Below are positions 1 through 6,250 of a stretch of DNA of 17,336 bases, piece by piece (position 1 is the first letter of the stretch; the number at the start of each line of letters is the position of its first letter). The position numbers were made by a program, and so were the translations under genes. The stretch lies in assembly GCA_964370375.1 (NCBI GenBank), contig CAYJIX010000050.1:1-17336 (forward strand). The letters are read 5' to 3'. The notes under the pieces are model-generated. The model did no database searches. It was not told the DNA's origin and saw nothing but the letters and a program-made list of their open reading frames with translations. The DNA is from CAYJIX01 sp964370375. Lineage in GTDB: Bacteria > Desulfobacterota > Desulfovibrionia > Desulfovibrionales > Desulfovibrionaceae.

Positions 1-74
1 GGCAGTCTTTGGCCTAGCAGTCTGCAAAAGCTTTCAGGCAGGGCGCATTGGCTTATATATAAAAATATTCTTTC

Positions 75-108
75 ACGCCAAACCGCTCTGTGTTTGGCGT
101 TTTTTTTT
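75..108 (+). terminator. Rho-independent terminator
   Basis: A perfect 9-bp inverted repeat, ACGCCAAAC (75-83) and GTTTGGCGT (92-100), has an 8-nt loop and runs straight into a tract of nine T residues (100-108). This is a textbook intrinsic terminator for rightward transcription. The gene it serves lies left of the window; nothing in positions 1-74 can be recognised as its 3' end. Confidence 0.88.
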
Positions 109-160
109 GTGTAGCGTATCTTTTTTGCACAATGTTATCAGTCAAGCTTTTTTTCAAGGG

Positions 161-193
161 CAGGGTGTGGCAACACCACTGTTCTTTTTTTTT
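161..193 (+). terminator. Second, weaker rho-independent terminator
   Basis: GGTGT (164-168) pairs with ACACC (173-177) over a four-base GGCA loop. CAG (161-163) can pair with CTG (179-181) around a single bulged A. The stem is followed by TTCTTTTTTTTT (182-193). The arrangement suggests a back-up terminator 50 nt behind the first one, or the end of a very short RNA starting between them. Seen: stem and T tract. Inferred: function. Confidence 0.6.
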
Positions 194-243
194 GTCGTTT
201 AATACAGCCAAAAAAACTTGTGATTTTTGTGACGCACTTTTTT

Positions 244-298
244 TTATAAAAGAATTTCTTTGCATGAATCTTGACTATTAAAAGAAATTCTTTTATAA
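244..298. repeat. Perfect 18-bp inverted repeat, operator-like
   Basis: TTATAAAAGAATTTCTTT (244-261) is the exact reverse complement of AAAGAAATTCTTTTATAA (281-298), with a 19-nt spacer. No T tract follows the stem on either strand, so it does not look like a terminator. The right arm covers the spacer and most of the -10 element of the promoter at 271-299, and the left arm sits just upstream of its -35 element. This geometry fits an operator for a dimeric or tetrameric regulator. An RNA or cruciform role is also possible. The regulator is unknown. Confidence 0.85.
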
Positions 299-299
299 T
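271..299 (+). promoter_or_regulatory. Near-consensus sigma-70 promoter
   Basis: TTGACT (271-276) and TATAAT (294-299) are separated by exactly 17 nt, matching 11 of 12 consensus positions. Transcription would start near 306-307, a few bases before an ATG at 311. The only open frame there, ending at 499, has no ribosome-binding site and an unconvincing composition, so the product may be an untranslated RNA or a long leader for the gene at 869. The promoter overlaps the 18-bp inverted repeat, implying tight control. Confidence 0.65.
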
Positions 300-380
300 G
301 GATGTTGATAATGCAAAGAAATGCAAGATTTTTTGCAACGGAAAAATCCTTTTTATTCCTGATTTTGTATGCGGCTTTAT

Positions 381-431
381 CCTGTTGGAAAGCGCGCAAA
401 GTCTGTGCCTTAATTTGCGAAAAACAGGAGG
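381..431 (+). promoter_or_regulatory. Possible stem-loop masking a Shine-Dalgarno
   Basis: CCTGTT (381-386) can pair with AACAGG (423-428). Inside it, CGCAAA (395-400) can pair with TTTGCG (414-419). The outer 3' arm overlaps AGGAGG (426-431), a perfect Shine-Dalgarno. The only start-like codon at proper distance is TTG at 437, opening a 20-codon frame that stops at 499. Both stems are short and could be chance. The call rests on the nesting and the overlap with the Shine-Dalgarno. Confidence 0.25.
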
Positions 432-517
432 TTTGTTTGTATAACTATCTGCAATATAAAATTATTTTTACACATGTTTTGCAAAGGCCTGAAGGCTGAC
501 CTAAAAACAAGCCTATC

Positions 518-733
518 TTGCAGGCAAAAGCCGATTTTAGCGATCACAATGAGGCTGTCGATGCAGAATACCCACTTTATGCGATTTCAAAAAAGCCACT
601 TACTACCAAAGCCTCCTTCACGATCGTCAGAAGCACGTTCTGGCTTATTGCCCTTGGCGTATGTTTATTATTCGCGCTCAAGTGTTACGAATCAACATTA
701 AAAACAGCATCTTATGCCTGTAGGTATGGCTAA
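518..733 (+). CDS. Doubtful small single-pass membrane protein
   Basis: The frame is open from 500 (just after a TGA) to a TAA ending at 733. Its only start-like codon near the 5' end is TTG at 518, giving 71 residues. The N-terminal half is hydrophilic. Residues about 41-54 (FWLIALGVCLLFAL) form a hydrophobic stretch flanked by Arg and Lys, like a single transmembrane helix. There is no visible ribosome-binding site before the TTG. It could be a real small membrane protein, the 3' remnant of a decayed gene, or a chance frame. I do not recognise it. Confidence 0.25.
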   Translation: MQAKADFSDHNEAVDAEYPLYAISKKPLTTKASFTIVRSTFWLIALGVCLLFALKCYESTLKTASYACRYG

Positions 734-868
734 AAAGTCACATTGTTTCGATAAATAGCTTGCTTTTAGTGTCGACTGATTTGGCAAAGCTTTAACGCAT
801 AATCGGGCGTATGCCCATGCATAAGACAGGTTTGGACTTGTTTTTATGGATGCTTATGGAGGCAAAAC

Positions 869-1189
869 ATGTGTTATGGAATGGGGTGCCCTTATGAAGG
901 GCCAACCGGTTCGTGCATCGACAGGTACGGCTTTATACCAAAAAACTGTCCGGATAGGGAGGAAGACAGCATAAAAGGCAGGCGTTTTCAATGTCCTGAA
1001 TGTAGCACTCCCGTCAACGTGCGTTATGTTTCTGTTACATGCGAACGTGTTGTGTGCCCCAGGTGTCGTTCCATTTGCAATATAGAGGATTTAGACCTGA
1101 ACAATCAATGGTTTGAGGACGCAGACGAGGGCGTGGAAGGATGCGCGTCTAAGCGGTCGTACATTTTGCACGAAATTTTGCGCTCTTGA
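869..1189 (+). CDS. Small Cys-rich zinc-ribbon-like protein
   Basis: A 106-residue protein preceded by a strong GGAGG (858-862) six bases before the ATG, which fixes the start. It has 11 cysteines: C2, C7, C16 and C27 in an N-terminal block, then C42-x2-C45 and C63-x2-C66, a classic zinc-ribbon pair with 17 residues between, plus C58, C70 and C92. No signal peptide or membrane segment is present, so it is probably cytoplasmic. Zinc binding by the ribbon is inferred from spacing; the N-terminal four cysteines could form a second metal site. The acidic tail (around 74-90) is Asp/Glu-rich. Function is unknown; small ribbon proteins often bind nucleic acid or partner proteins. No clear promoter is adjacent, so it may be read from the promoter at 271-299. 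Confidence 0.8.
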   Translation: MCYGMGCPYEGPTGSCIDRYGFIPKNCPDREEDSIKGRRFQCPECSTPVNVRYVSVTCERVVCPRCRSICNIEDLDLNNQWFEDADEGVEGCASKRSYILHEILRS

Positions 1190-1238
1190 TGTACGCGGTG
1201 TAAGAAAACTGAGCTTGTGGCAGAAAACCTTTGCAGGC

Positions 1239-1522
1239 TGTGGGCAATGCCGTGCCAACACAAGCGGTCTAAGCATAAGCTGTGGGCGCTGTTATTGCCN
1301 NNNNNNNNNNNNNNNNNNNNNNNNNNNNNNNNNNNNNNNNNNNNNNNNNNNNNNNNNNNNNNNNNNNNNNNNNNNNNNNNNNNNNNNNNNNNNNNNNNNC
1401 AATGCCGTGCCAACACAAGCGGTCTAAGCATAAGCTGTGGGCGCTGTTATTGCCTACACAAGCGGCTTGAAGCGCAATCAGTGGGCAATGCCGTGCCAAC
1501 ACAAACGGTCTTAAGCGCAGAC
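1239..1522. repeat. Tandem array of ~43-nt hairpin-forming units
   Basis: Imperfect units of 42, 44 and 43 nt can be laid end to end: 1239-1280, 1281-1299 (cut by the gap), 1400-1435 (missing its first six bases), 1436-1479 and 1480-1522. Most begin TGTGGGC or AGTGGGC and carry a second element AACACAA or TACACAA about 15-20 nt later. In each fairly complete unit GTGGGC(A) can pair with (T)GCC plus CAC across a two-base bulge, so a small hairpin is kept although the loops differ. Degenerate relatives may extend on both sides (about 1216-1238 and 1523-1600). The array lies between the 3' ends of two convergent genes. It is not a CRISPR: there are no unique spacers. No consistent coding frame exists. 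Confidence 0.8.
1300..1399. other. Assembly gap (100 N)
   Basis: Exactly 100 N, the usual placeholder for a gap of unknown size. The 55 nt before the gap (1245-1299) and the 55 nt after it (1400-1454) are identical, so the gap sits inside the tandem array and the true distance may be shorter, longer or even negative. Confidence 0.98.
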
Positions 1523-1609
1523 TGTAGGTAATGCAGGTCGCCTCTTCTAGGTAGTCTGTCGCCAATACAGGATGCCTTCTCAACGCAGGCTGTGCTCAAT
1601 CCTTCCCAT

Positions 1610-4600
1610 CTACTTGGTCTTGCACAGCCAGTAATGCAAGGTTTTGTAAAGGATGTTTTGATCAATGGGTTTTGTAATATGCTCGTTCATGCCGGCAGAA
1701 AGGCTGATTTCTCTATCGCCTTTCATGGCGTGGGCAGACATGGCAATGATGGGCAGGTTTGCGTATTTTTCTTGTGCTCGTATGTTTTTTGTGGCTGTAT
1801 ATCCGTCCATAATGGGCATTTGTATATCCATAAGCACAGCATTATAGATGTTTTGCTCTAGTAAATCCAAGGCTTCTTGCCCGTTTTGCGCAATATCTAA
1901 TGTTATGCCTACAGCGTTTAGCATTTCTTCTGCAATCAATTGGTTTATTTCGTTGTCTTCTGCAAGCAGTATGCGCGTTCCCAGTAACGTATTTTTTAGC
2001 ACGTGTTCTTCAACATGCGCATCTTGTGCATCAAGTTGAACAGCTTCAGAAGCAGTTTCAAATACAGCTGTACAAAAGAATGTAGAACCTTTGCCAAGCT
2101 CGCTTTCAACCCAAATGGAACCCTGCATCATGGAAATAATATTTTGCGATATGGTAAGTCCAAGTCCTGTTCCGCCGTATTTGCGCGTAACTGTATTATC
2201 AGCCTGAGTGAATGCAGAAAATAAGCGGCTAGCTTGTTCAGGGCTTAAACCTATGCCAGTATCGCTTACAGAAAATTGGCAATGCAATTTTTTGTCGTTG
2301 TGCAAGGTGCATGTAGATTTTAAACCTATAGTGCCGCCTTCATCGGTAAATTTAATGGCATTGCTAACAAGGTTAAAAAGCACCTGCTTTAAGCGCAAGG
2401 CATCGCCAAGGATAAGTGTTTTTGCATGTTCACAGGCTTGTACATCCAAGGTGATGTGCTTTTCTTCGCATTGCGGCCCGTATAAGTTTATAATTTCTTG
2501 CCCCAGGTCATGCAATATAAAGGGGCGCTTTTCCATTTCCAGCTTGCCTGCTTCAATTTTAGAAAAGTCAAGAATATCATTGATGATACGCATGAGGTTG
2601 TTTGCAGAAAAAATGCTTTTTTCCACGTAATTTTCTTGCGTTTTAGTCATGTCTGTTTGGTTCAAAAGGCGCAAAAGGCCTAAAATGCCGTTCATGGGGG
2701 TTCGTATTTCATGGCTCATGTTGGCCAAAAATTCGCTTTTCGCCTTGGTGCTTTGCTCGGCAAGTTCTTTTGCGCTTCGCAATTCCTGCTCGTTGATGGC
2801 GATTTCTTGCAGCATGGCTTCGTGTTCGCGCATGTCCTTAAAGTACACGATAAGGCCCCGTTTGCCCTGATACGATGCGCGTACAATAAGAAGGTCTACA
2901 GGGATGGGCTCGCCTGTAACAATGTGCTGACACATGGTTTTTGATTTGCTAAGGCCATATTTATGACCTTGTTCGACTTGTTTTCTTACAAATTCGAGGG
3001 ACCTTGTGCCGTCCGGTTGAAATTCTGGATGTATTTTGTGGAAGTTTTGTAAAAAATCTTCCTTGCTCTCAAAGCCAAAAAGCGTTGCCGATTCAAGATT
3101 GGTGTAAATAAGCGTGTTATTATCGTCCCAAAAATTTACACCCATGGGCATGGAATCAAGCATAAGCGTGTTACGAAGTTCTGCCTCTTTGAGTAAGATT
3201 TCTGCACGCTTGATTTCGCGCAAATCTTTAATGAACGACAGAACAACCTCTTCGCCCCCAAGGATGGTTTTTATGATGATAACTTCCGAGGGGATAGGCT
3301 CGCCGTCTAACGTATTGTGCAACCATTCAAAGCGGATATAGCCTTTTTCAAGCACGTCTATATGGTTTTGAGCCACAGCTTCCTTGGACTTTCTACCGTC
3401 AAGTTGGTATTTGGGTGATAGCAGATAAAACTTCTCTAAATATTCTTCCTTGTTTGAAAATCCAAACATGCGCACTGTTTCTTGGTTACAATTGATTATT
3501 TCACCGGCTTTATTCCAAACAGTTACAGACAAGGGAAGGTTATCGTACACAACGGCAAAAAGTTCTGCCTCCATGTTTTCTTTTTGCAGTTCCAGTGTTT
3601 CTGTAATATCAGTTATAATAGAAAGTCGTGCTTTTTCTTTATCATCCCAAGAAATGCAAGAATCAATATATTGTAAATGCTTGCCTGTCTGTTCATTATA
3701 GCTGTCCCAGATATGAGGATGCGATTGCTTTGCAATAATGCTATTGGTACATGTATCGCACGGTTTATCCCTACCTTGAAACAGAGCGTAACAATTTTTA
3801 TGCAATGCATTATCAATATTAAAAAACGTATATACAGCTTCATTACAATACAGTACTTCATACGTATTTAGATCTGATATATATATAGGCATGGGAAATG
3901 CATCAAGAAGCCCTTGGATTTGCTTTTGCCTGCTTTCCAAGGCTTTTTGCATGACTCCTTGCCGCCTGCTGTAGAAAAAAAGCATTGTCATTAAAACAAA
4001 CAATAACACGATAATGCCGATTAACAGATCCATGCCAAAGTATGACAAAAACTGCACAAACCGAGTTGTATAGCTGATTTGGGTGGTATGGTTTAGCAAA
4101 ATTGCGCTAAATCTGTCCTGCGGAAAAGCTGCTATGGCTTTATTAAAAATAGAAACAAGCCTTGGGTCCACATTTTCATTAAAGATAAAGGAAAAGTTGT
4201 CGTGCAATGGCAGTATGTTTGCTATATGCAAAAGCGGAAAATCACCTTCAGAAATAGCGATACGCGCGGCATACACATTTTCAAAGGTAAAATCGGCAAC
4301 ATGGTTTACAACAGCTTTGTAAGCCTCTGTGATGTCTTCAACTTCAAGAATGGGGTTGCTTGGAAAGGTTTGCTTTACAAAGGTAAGTATTACAGGATGC
4401 ATTTTTGAAACAGCAAACACACTGTCAGCTGTGATTTGATAACCTTGCCCCACCATGGCTATGGGGGTGGAAAGAAAGGTGTTTGACAAAATGGCATTAT
4501 ATTCTTTTGCCTTTGTTGGGTTCGTATCATAGCTTAAATGCATATCTGTAGCGCCAAGGCTTAGCTTTTTCAAAGCATCGGCATAGTCCAAACCATGCAC

Positions 4601-4903
4601 AAATTCAAATTTCAAACCCGTAAGGTCGGCAATAAGCATAAGTATTTCGTAATTTATGCCTTGAACACCCTTGTTTTGCTCGTTAAATTTTTCAAACGGG
4701 GGCCAAAAGGCATCATATGAAATGGTAATGGGTTTGGCATTGTCTATATATTCTTTTTCCGCAGCATTAAGGGAAAAAGCCTGCTCTGCCAACACGTTTG
4801 TATGTGAAAAAATTAGAAAAAATGCAAATGTTATTGCAATAAGCATGCGGCAGGACGTGGATAGAAAAAAAGCTGCAAGTGTTTTTTTGTTTTGATATTT
4901 CAT
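1610..4903 (-). CDS. BvgS-like hybrid sensor histidine kinase
   Basis: A 1097-residue membrane kinase. Order: signal peptide (about 1-39, likely cut after VLA); one periplasmic Venus-flytrap SBP_bac_3 domain (about 46-280); transmembrane helix (about 291-311); three PAS domains (about 325-440, 446-560, 572-690); HisKA with the MSHEIRTPMNG box (His731); HATPase_c with N box (Asn848), DTGIG (881-885) and GGTGLGL (910-916); and a receiver with acidic pair E982/D983, phospho-acceptor D1026 and K1078. Family knowledge: ligand binding drives His autophosphorylation, transfer to the receiver, then to an HPt protein. No HPt domain or partner regulator is present here. PAS1 carries C371, C382 and C385, a cysteine cluster common in such PAS domains. 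PAS2 and PAS3 resemble each other and probably arose by duplication. GGAGAGG just before the ATG supports the start. The ligand cannot be deduced. Confidence 0.95.
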   Translation of the reverse strand: MKYQNKKTLAAFFLSTSCRMLIAITFAFFLIFSHTNVLAEQAFSLNAAEKEYIDNAKPITISYDAFWPPFEKFNEQNKGVQGINYEILMLIADLTGLKFEFVHGLDYADALKKLSLGATDMHLSYDTNPTKAKEYNAILSNTFLSTPIAMVGQGYQITADSVFAVSKMHPVILTFVKQTFPSNPILEVEDITEAYKAVVNHVADFTFENVYAARIAISEGDFPLLHIANILPLHDNFSFIFNENVDPRLVSIFNKAIAAFPQDRFSAILLNHTTQISYTTRFVQFLSYFGMDLLIGIIVLLFVLMTMLFFYSRRQGVMQKALESRQKQIQGLLDAFPMPIYISDLNTYEVLYCNEAVYTFFNIDNALHKNCYALFQGRDKPCDTCTNSIIAKQSHPHIWDSYNEQTGKHLQYIDSCISWDDKEKARLSIITDITETLELQKENMEAELFAVVYDNLPLSVTVWNKAGEIINCNQETVRMFGFSNKEEYLEKFYLLSPKYQLDGRKSKEAVAQNHIDVLEKGYIRFEWLHNTLDGEPIPSEVIIIKTILGGEEVVLSFIKDLREIKRAEILLKEAELRNTLMLDSMPMGVNFWDDNNTLIYTNLESATLFGFESKEDFLQNFHKIHPEFQPDGTRSLEFVRKQVEQGHKYGLSKSKTMCQHIVTGEPIPVDLLIVRASYQGKRGLIVYFKDMREHEAMLQEIAINEQELRSAKELAEQSTKAKSEFLANMSHEIRTPMNGILGLLRLLNQTDMTKTQENYVEKSIFSANNLMRIINDILDFSKIEAGKLEMEKRPFILHDLGQEIINLYGPQCEEKHITLDVQACEHAKTLILGDALRLKQVLFNLVSNAIKFTDEGGTIGLKSTCTLHNDKKLHCQFSVSDTGIGLSPEQASRLFSAFTQADNTVTRKYGGTGLGLTISQNIISMMQGSIWVESELGKGSTFFCTAVFETASEAVQLDAQDAHVEEHVLKNTLLGTRILLAEDNEINQLIAEEMLNAVGITLDIAQNGQEALDLLEQNIYNAVLMDIQMPIMDGYTATKNIRAQEKYANLPIIAMSAHAMKGDREISLSAGMNEHITKPIDQNILYKTLHYWLCKTK

Positions 4904-4962
4904 GAACCTCTCCGGCCTTGTAGGGCTTTAGGGCTTGTGCAGTTTTTTTTAACGTAATGTAG

Positions 4963-4998
4963 CGACAAAACAGCCATAGCCAACAAGGTGTTTTGTCG
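4963..4998 (-). repeat. Inverted repeat upstream of the kinase gene
   Basis: CGACAAAACA (4963-4972) and TGTTTTGTCG (4989-4998) are perfect 10-bp arms around a 16-nt spacer, 60-95 nt upstream of the kinase start. On the minus strand the repeat is followed by a run of A, not T, so it is not a terminator for the isomerase gene. It could be an operator or a structured leader. The remaining bases of the 4904-5151 intergenic region show no gene, no convincing promoter and no clear terminator. Confidence 0.5.
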
Positions 4999-5151
4999 AT
5001 GCAAAGACACATGCGTTCAATCGTAAAGGCAAATGGCATTTGGCTGTAACTATGAAAGCTATTGTGTTTTTGTGGCAATCCATCATGCAATCACGCAACA
5101 CGTCTGCCATGGTCTTATTTTTTTATAAACGGACTTTCGGACTTGCGCAAC

Positions 5152-6228
5152 TTATTCTTTGTCTTTGCTTTGTGTAGGTAAAAGGTGTGTTGATACAGTT
5201 ATTTGCGCCGATTTAACGGCCTGTTCAAGCCATGCTGTAAACGCAGGCTCAATTTTTTCTTCCAGTAATTCTTGTTCAATGTAGGCATAGGCTTCGGTAA
5301 AGCTCAAGGTGTGCTCAGCTATTGGCGAATCAGCGACAAAAAAATGGTATTCGCTTTCCCAAAACACAATGGGCGTTGGGGTGTTTGGCTTTGTTTGTTC
5401 AATGGCTTCGCGCCAGGAAGGTGGCAGGCGGTTTAAGGCAATGTGTAAGGTGTCTTGAAAAATAGCTGCCGTGGCTTTGGCAACGTCTTGTGCCTTGGCT
5501 GCGTCGGTTTTGGGTGCGCCGGGCATGCTTGTAGGAGCGTTTGCTGTTTCATCCTCGGCATTATTTGTCGGTGTGCTTTCGGCGTTTTTTTGTGCCTTGG
5601 CAGCGTCTTGTGTCACTATTTCGTCAGCTAAGGGCGTGCCCTTTTGCGCAAGCAGGGCTGCTCGTGCTTGTTCAACACGGGCTTTATCCACATCGTGATA
5701 AATGGTCATGGATACGCGGCTTGGCGTTTGCATGCGCTCTTGCTTTTTGGCGTAGGCTGAGCGCACTTCCTCTTTTGAAATACGCACAAGGGGGCGCAAG
5801 ACTACTTCTTGAAAGCGTTTTGTGATAAGCTGTTGACGAAGCATCATTCGCCACGTTTCTAAATGTATATATTCTTCGTCAAGTTTTTTTTCAAAGGCAT
5901 CGCCGGGATAGTTGCTGCGCACTTGCTTTTCAATTTTTTCCACATCGGCGTCTGTGATGTCGTGTTTGAGTTTTTTCAGCTCTTGTTCCATGAGCGCGTT
6001 GACAATCAACGATGTCAAAACATCCCCATACTGGCTTTGCAAACGCTCAACAGAAGGGTCATGGGCCATGGTGCGCGCGCTTTCGTCATGGGTATACAAT
6101 TCATCCACTTGGCGTAAACTTATGGCTTGTCCGTTGACCATGGCCACGGTGCCTGTGGGGGGATTGTCGCTTGGATCGCACGCAGTTATGAATAAGACGC
6201 AGCTTAAAATAAAAAGGTAATGGCGCAT
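5152..6228 (-). CDS. SurA-like peptidyl-prolyl isomerase lipoprotein
   Basis: 358 residues. The N-terminus is a lipoprotein signal ending FITAC, so C17 would be lipidated. The next residue is Asp, which in enterobacteria keeps lipoproteins in the inner membrane. Residues about 26-150 match the helical SurA/PpiC N-terminal chaperone module (VNGQAISLRQVDELY, then LIVNALMEQELKK). The region about 165-315 sits where a parvulin domain belongs but is diverged and split by a low-complexity Ala/Lys/Thr/Asn/Pro segment (about 205-253), so catalytic activity is doubtful and a holdase role is likely. The C-terminal helix (about 308-342) probably packs back on the N-domain. AAGGA six bases before the ATG supports the start. 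It begins 22 nt after the mfd stop, so the two are probably co-transcribed. It should act on the periplasmic side in outer-membrane or secreted protein folding. Confidence 0.82.
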   Translation of the reverse strand: MRHYLFILSCVLFITACDPSDNPPTGTVAMVNGQAISLRQVDELYTHDESARTMAHDPSVERLQSQYGDVLTSLIVNALMEQELKKLKHDITDADVEKIEKQVRSNYPGDAFEKKLDEEYIHLETWRMMLRQQLITKRFQEVVLRPLVRISKEEVRSAYAKKQERMQTPSRVSMTIYHDVDKARVEQARAALLAQKGTPLADEIVTQDAAKAQKNAESTPTNNAEDETANAPTSMPGAPKTDAAKAQDVAKATAAIFQDTLHIALNRLPPSWREAIEQTKPNTPTPIVFWESEYHFFVADSPIAEHTLSFTEAYAYIEQELLEEKIEPAFTAWLEQAVKSAQITVSTHLLPTQSKDKE

Positions 6229-6250
6229 AACTATCCTTTATATTATGGTA

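Larger units (their letters stand above)
300..868. other. 569-nt stretch without a secure gene
   Basis: This stretch starts at the predicted transcription start of the promoter at 271-299 and runs to the gene at 869. It holds a possible nested stem-loop around an AGGAGG at 426-431 and a weak open frame at 518-733 with a membrane-like segment. Base composition changes from very AT-rich (up to about 480) to more balanced (about 540-740), as would happen if the second part were coding or had once been coding. No RNA gene could be recognised. Confidence 0.6.

Noticed and set aside
1..60. Resemblance of the first 50 bases to degenerate units of the tandem array
   Set aside because: Only short matches such as AGTCTG could be lined up, which is not enough to claim relationship.
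244..298. Invertible promoter flanked by inverted repeats
   Set aside because: The segment between the arms is only 19 nt, the -10 lies within an arm, and there is no recombinase gene nearby.
302..499. Open frame of 65 codons right after the strong promoter
   Set aside because: No Shine-Dalgarno before either ATG (302 or 311), the first ATG lies upstream of the predicted transcript start, and the composition is unconvincing.
1239..1522. CRISPR array
   Set aside because: There are no unique spacers; similarity runs through the whole of each unit, and unit length drifts between 42 and 44 nt.
1113..1583. Open frames through the tandem array on both strands
   Set aside because: They exist only because N runs and repeats lack stops; no frame is kept from unit to unit and none has a start signal.
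5100..5151. Terminator after the isomerase gene
   Set aside because: AGTCCG occurs as a direct, not inverted, repeat, and the only palindrome (TTGCGCAA) has no T tract.
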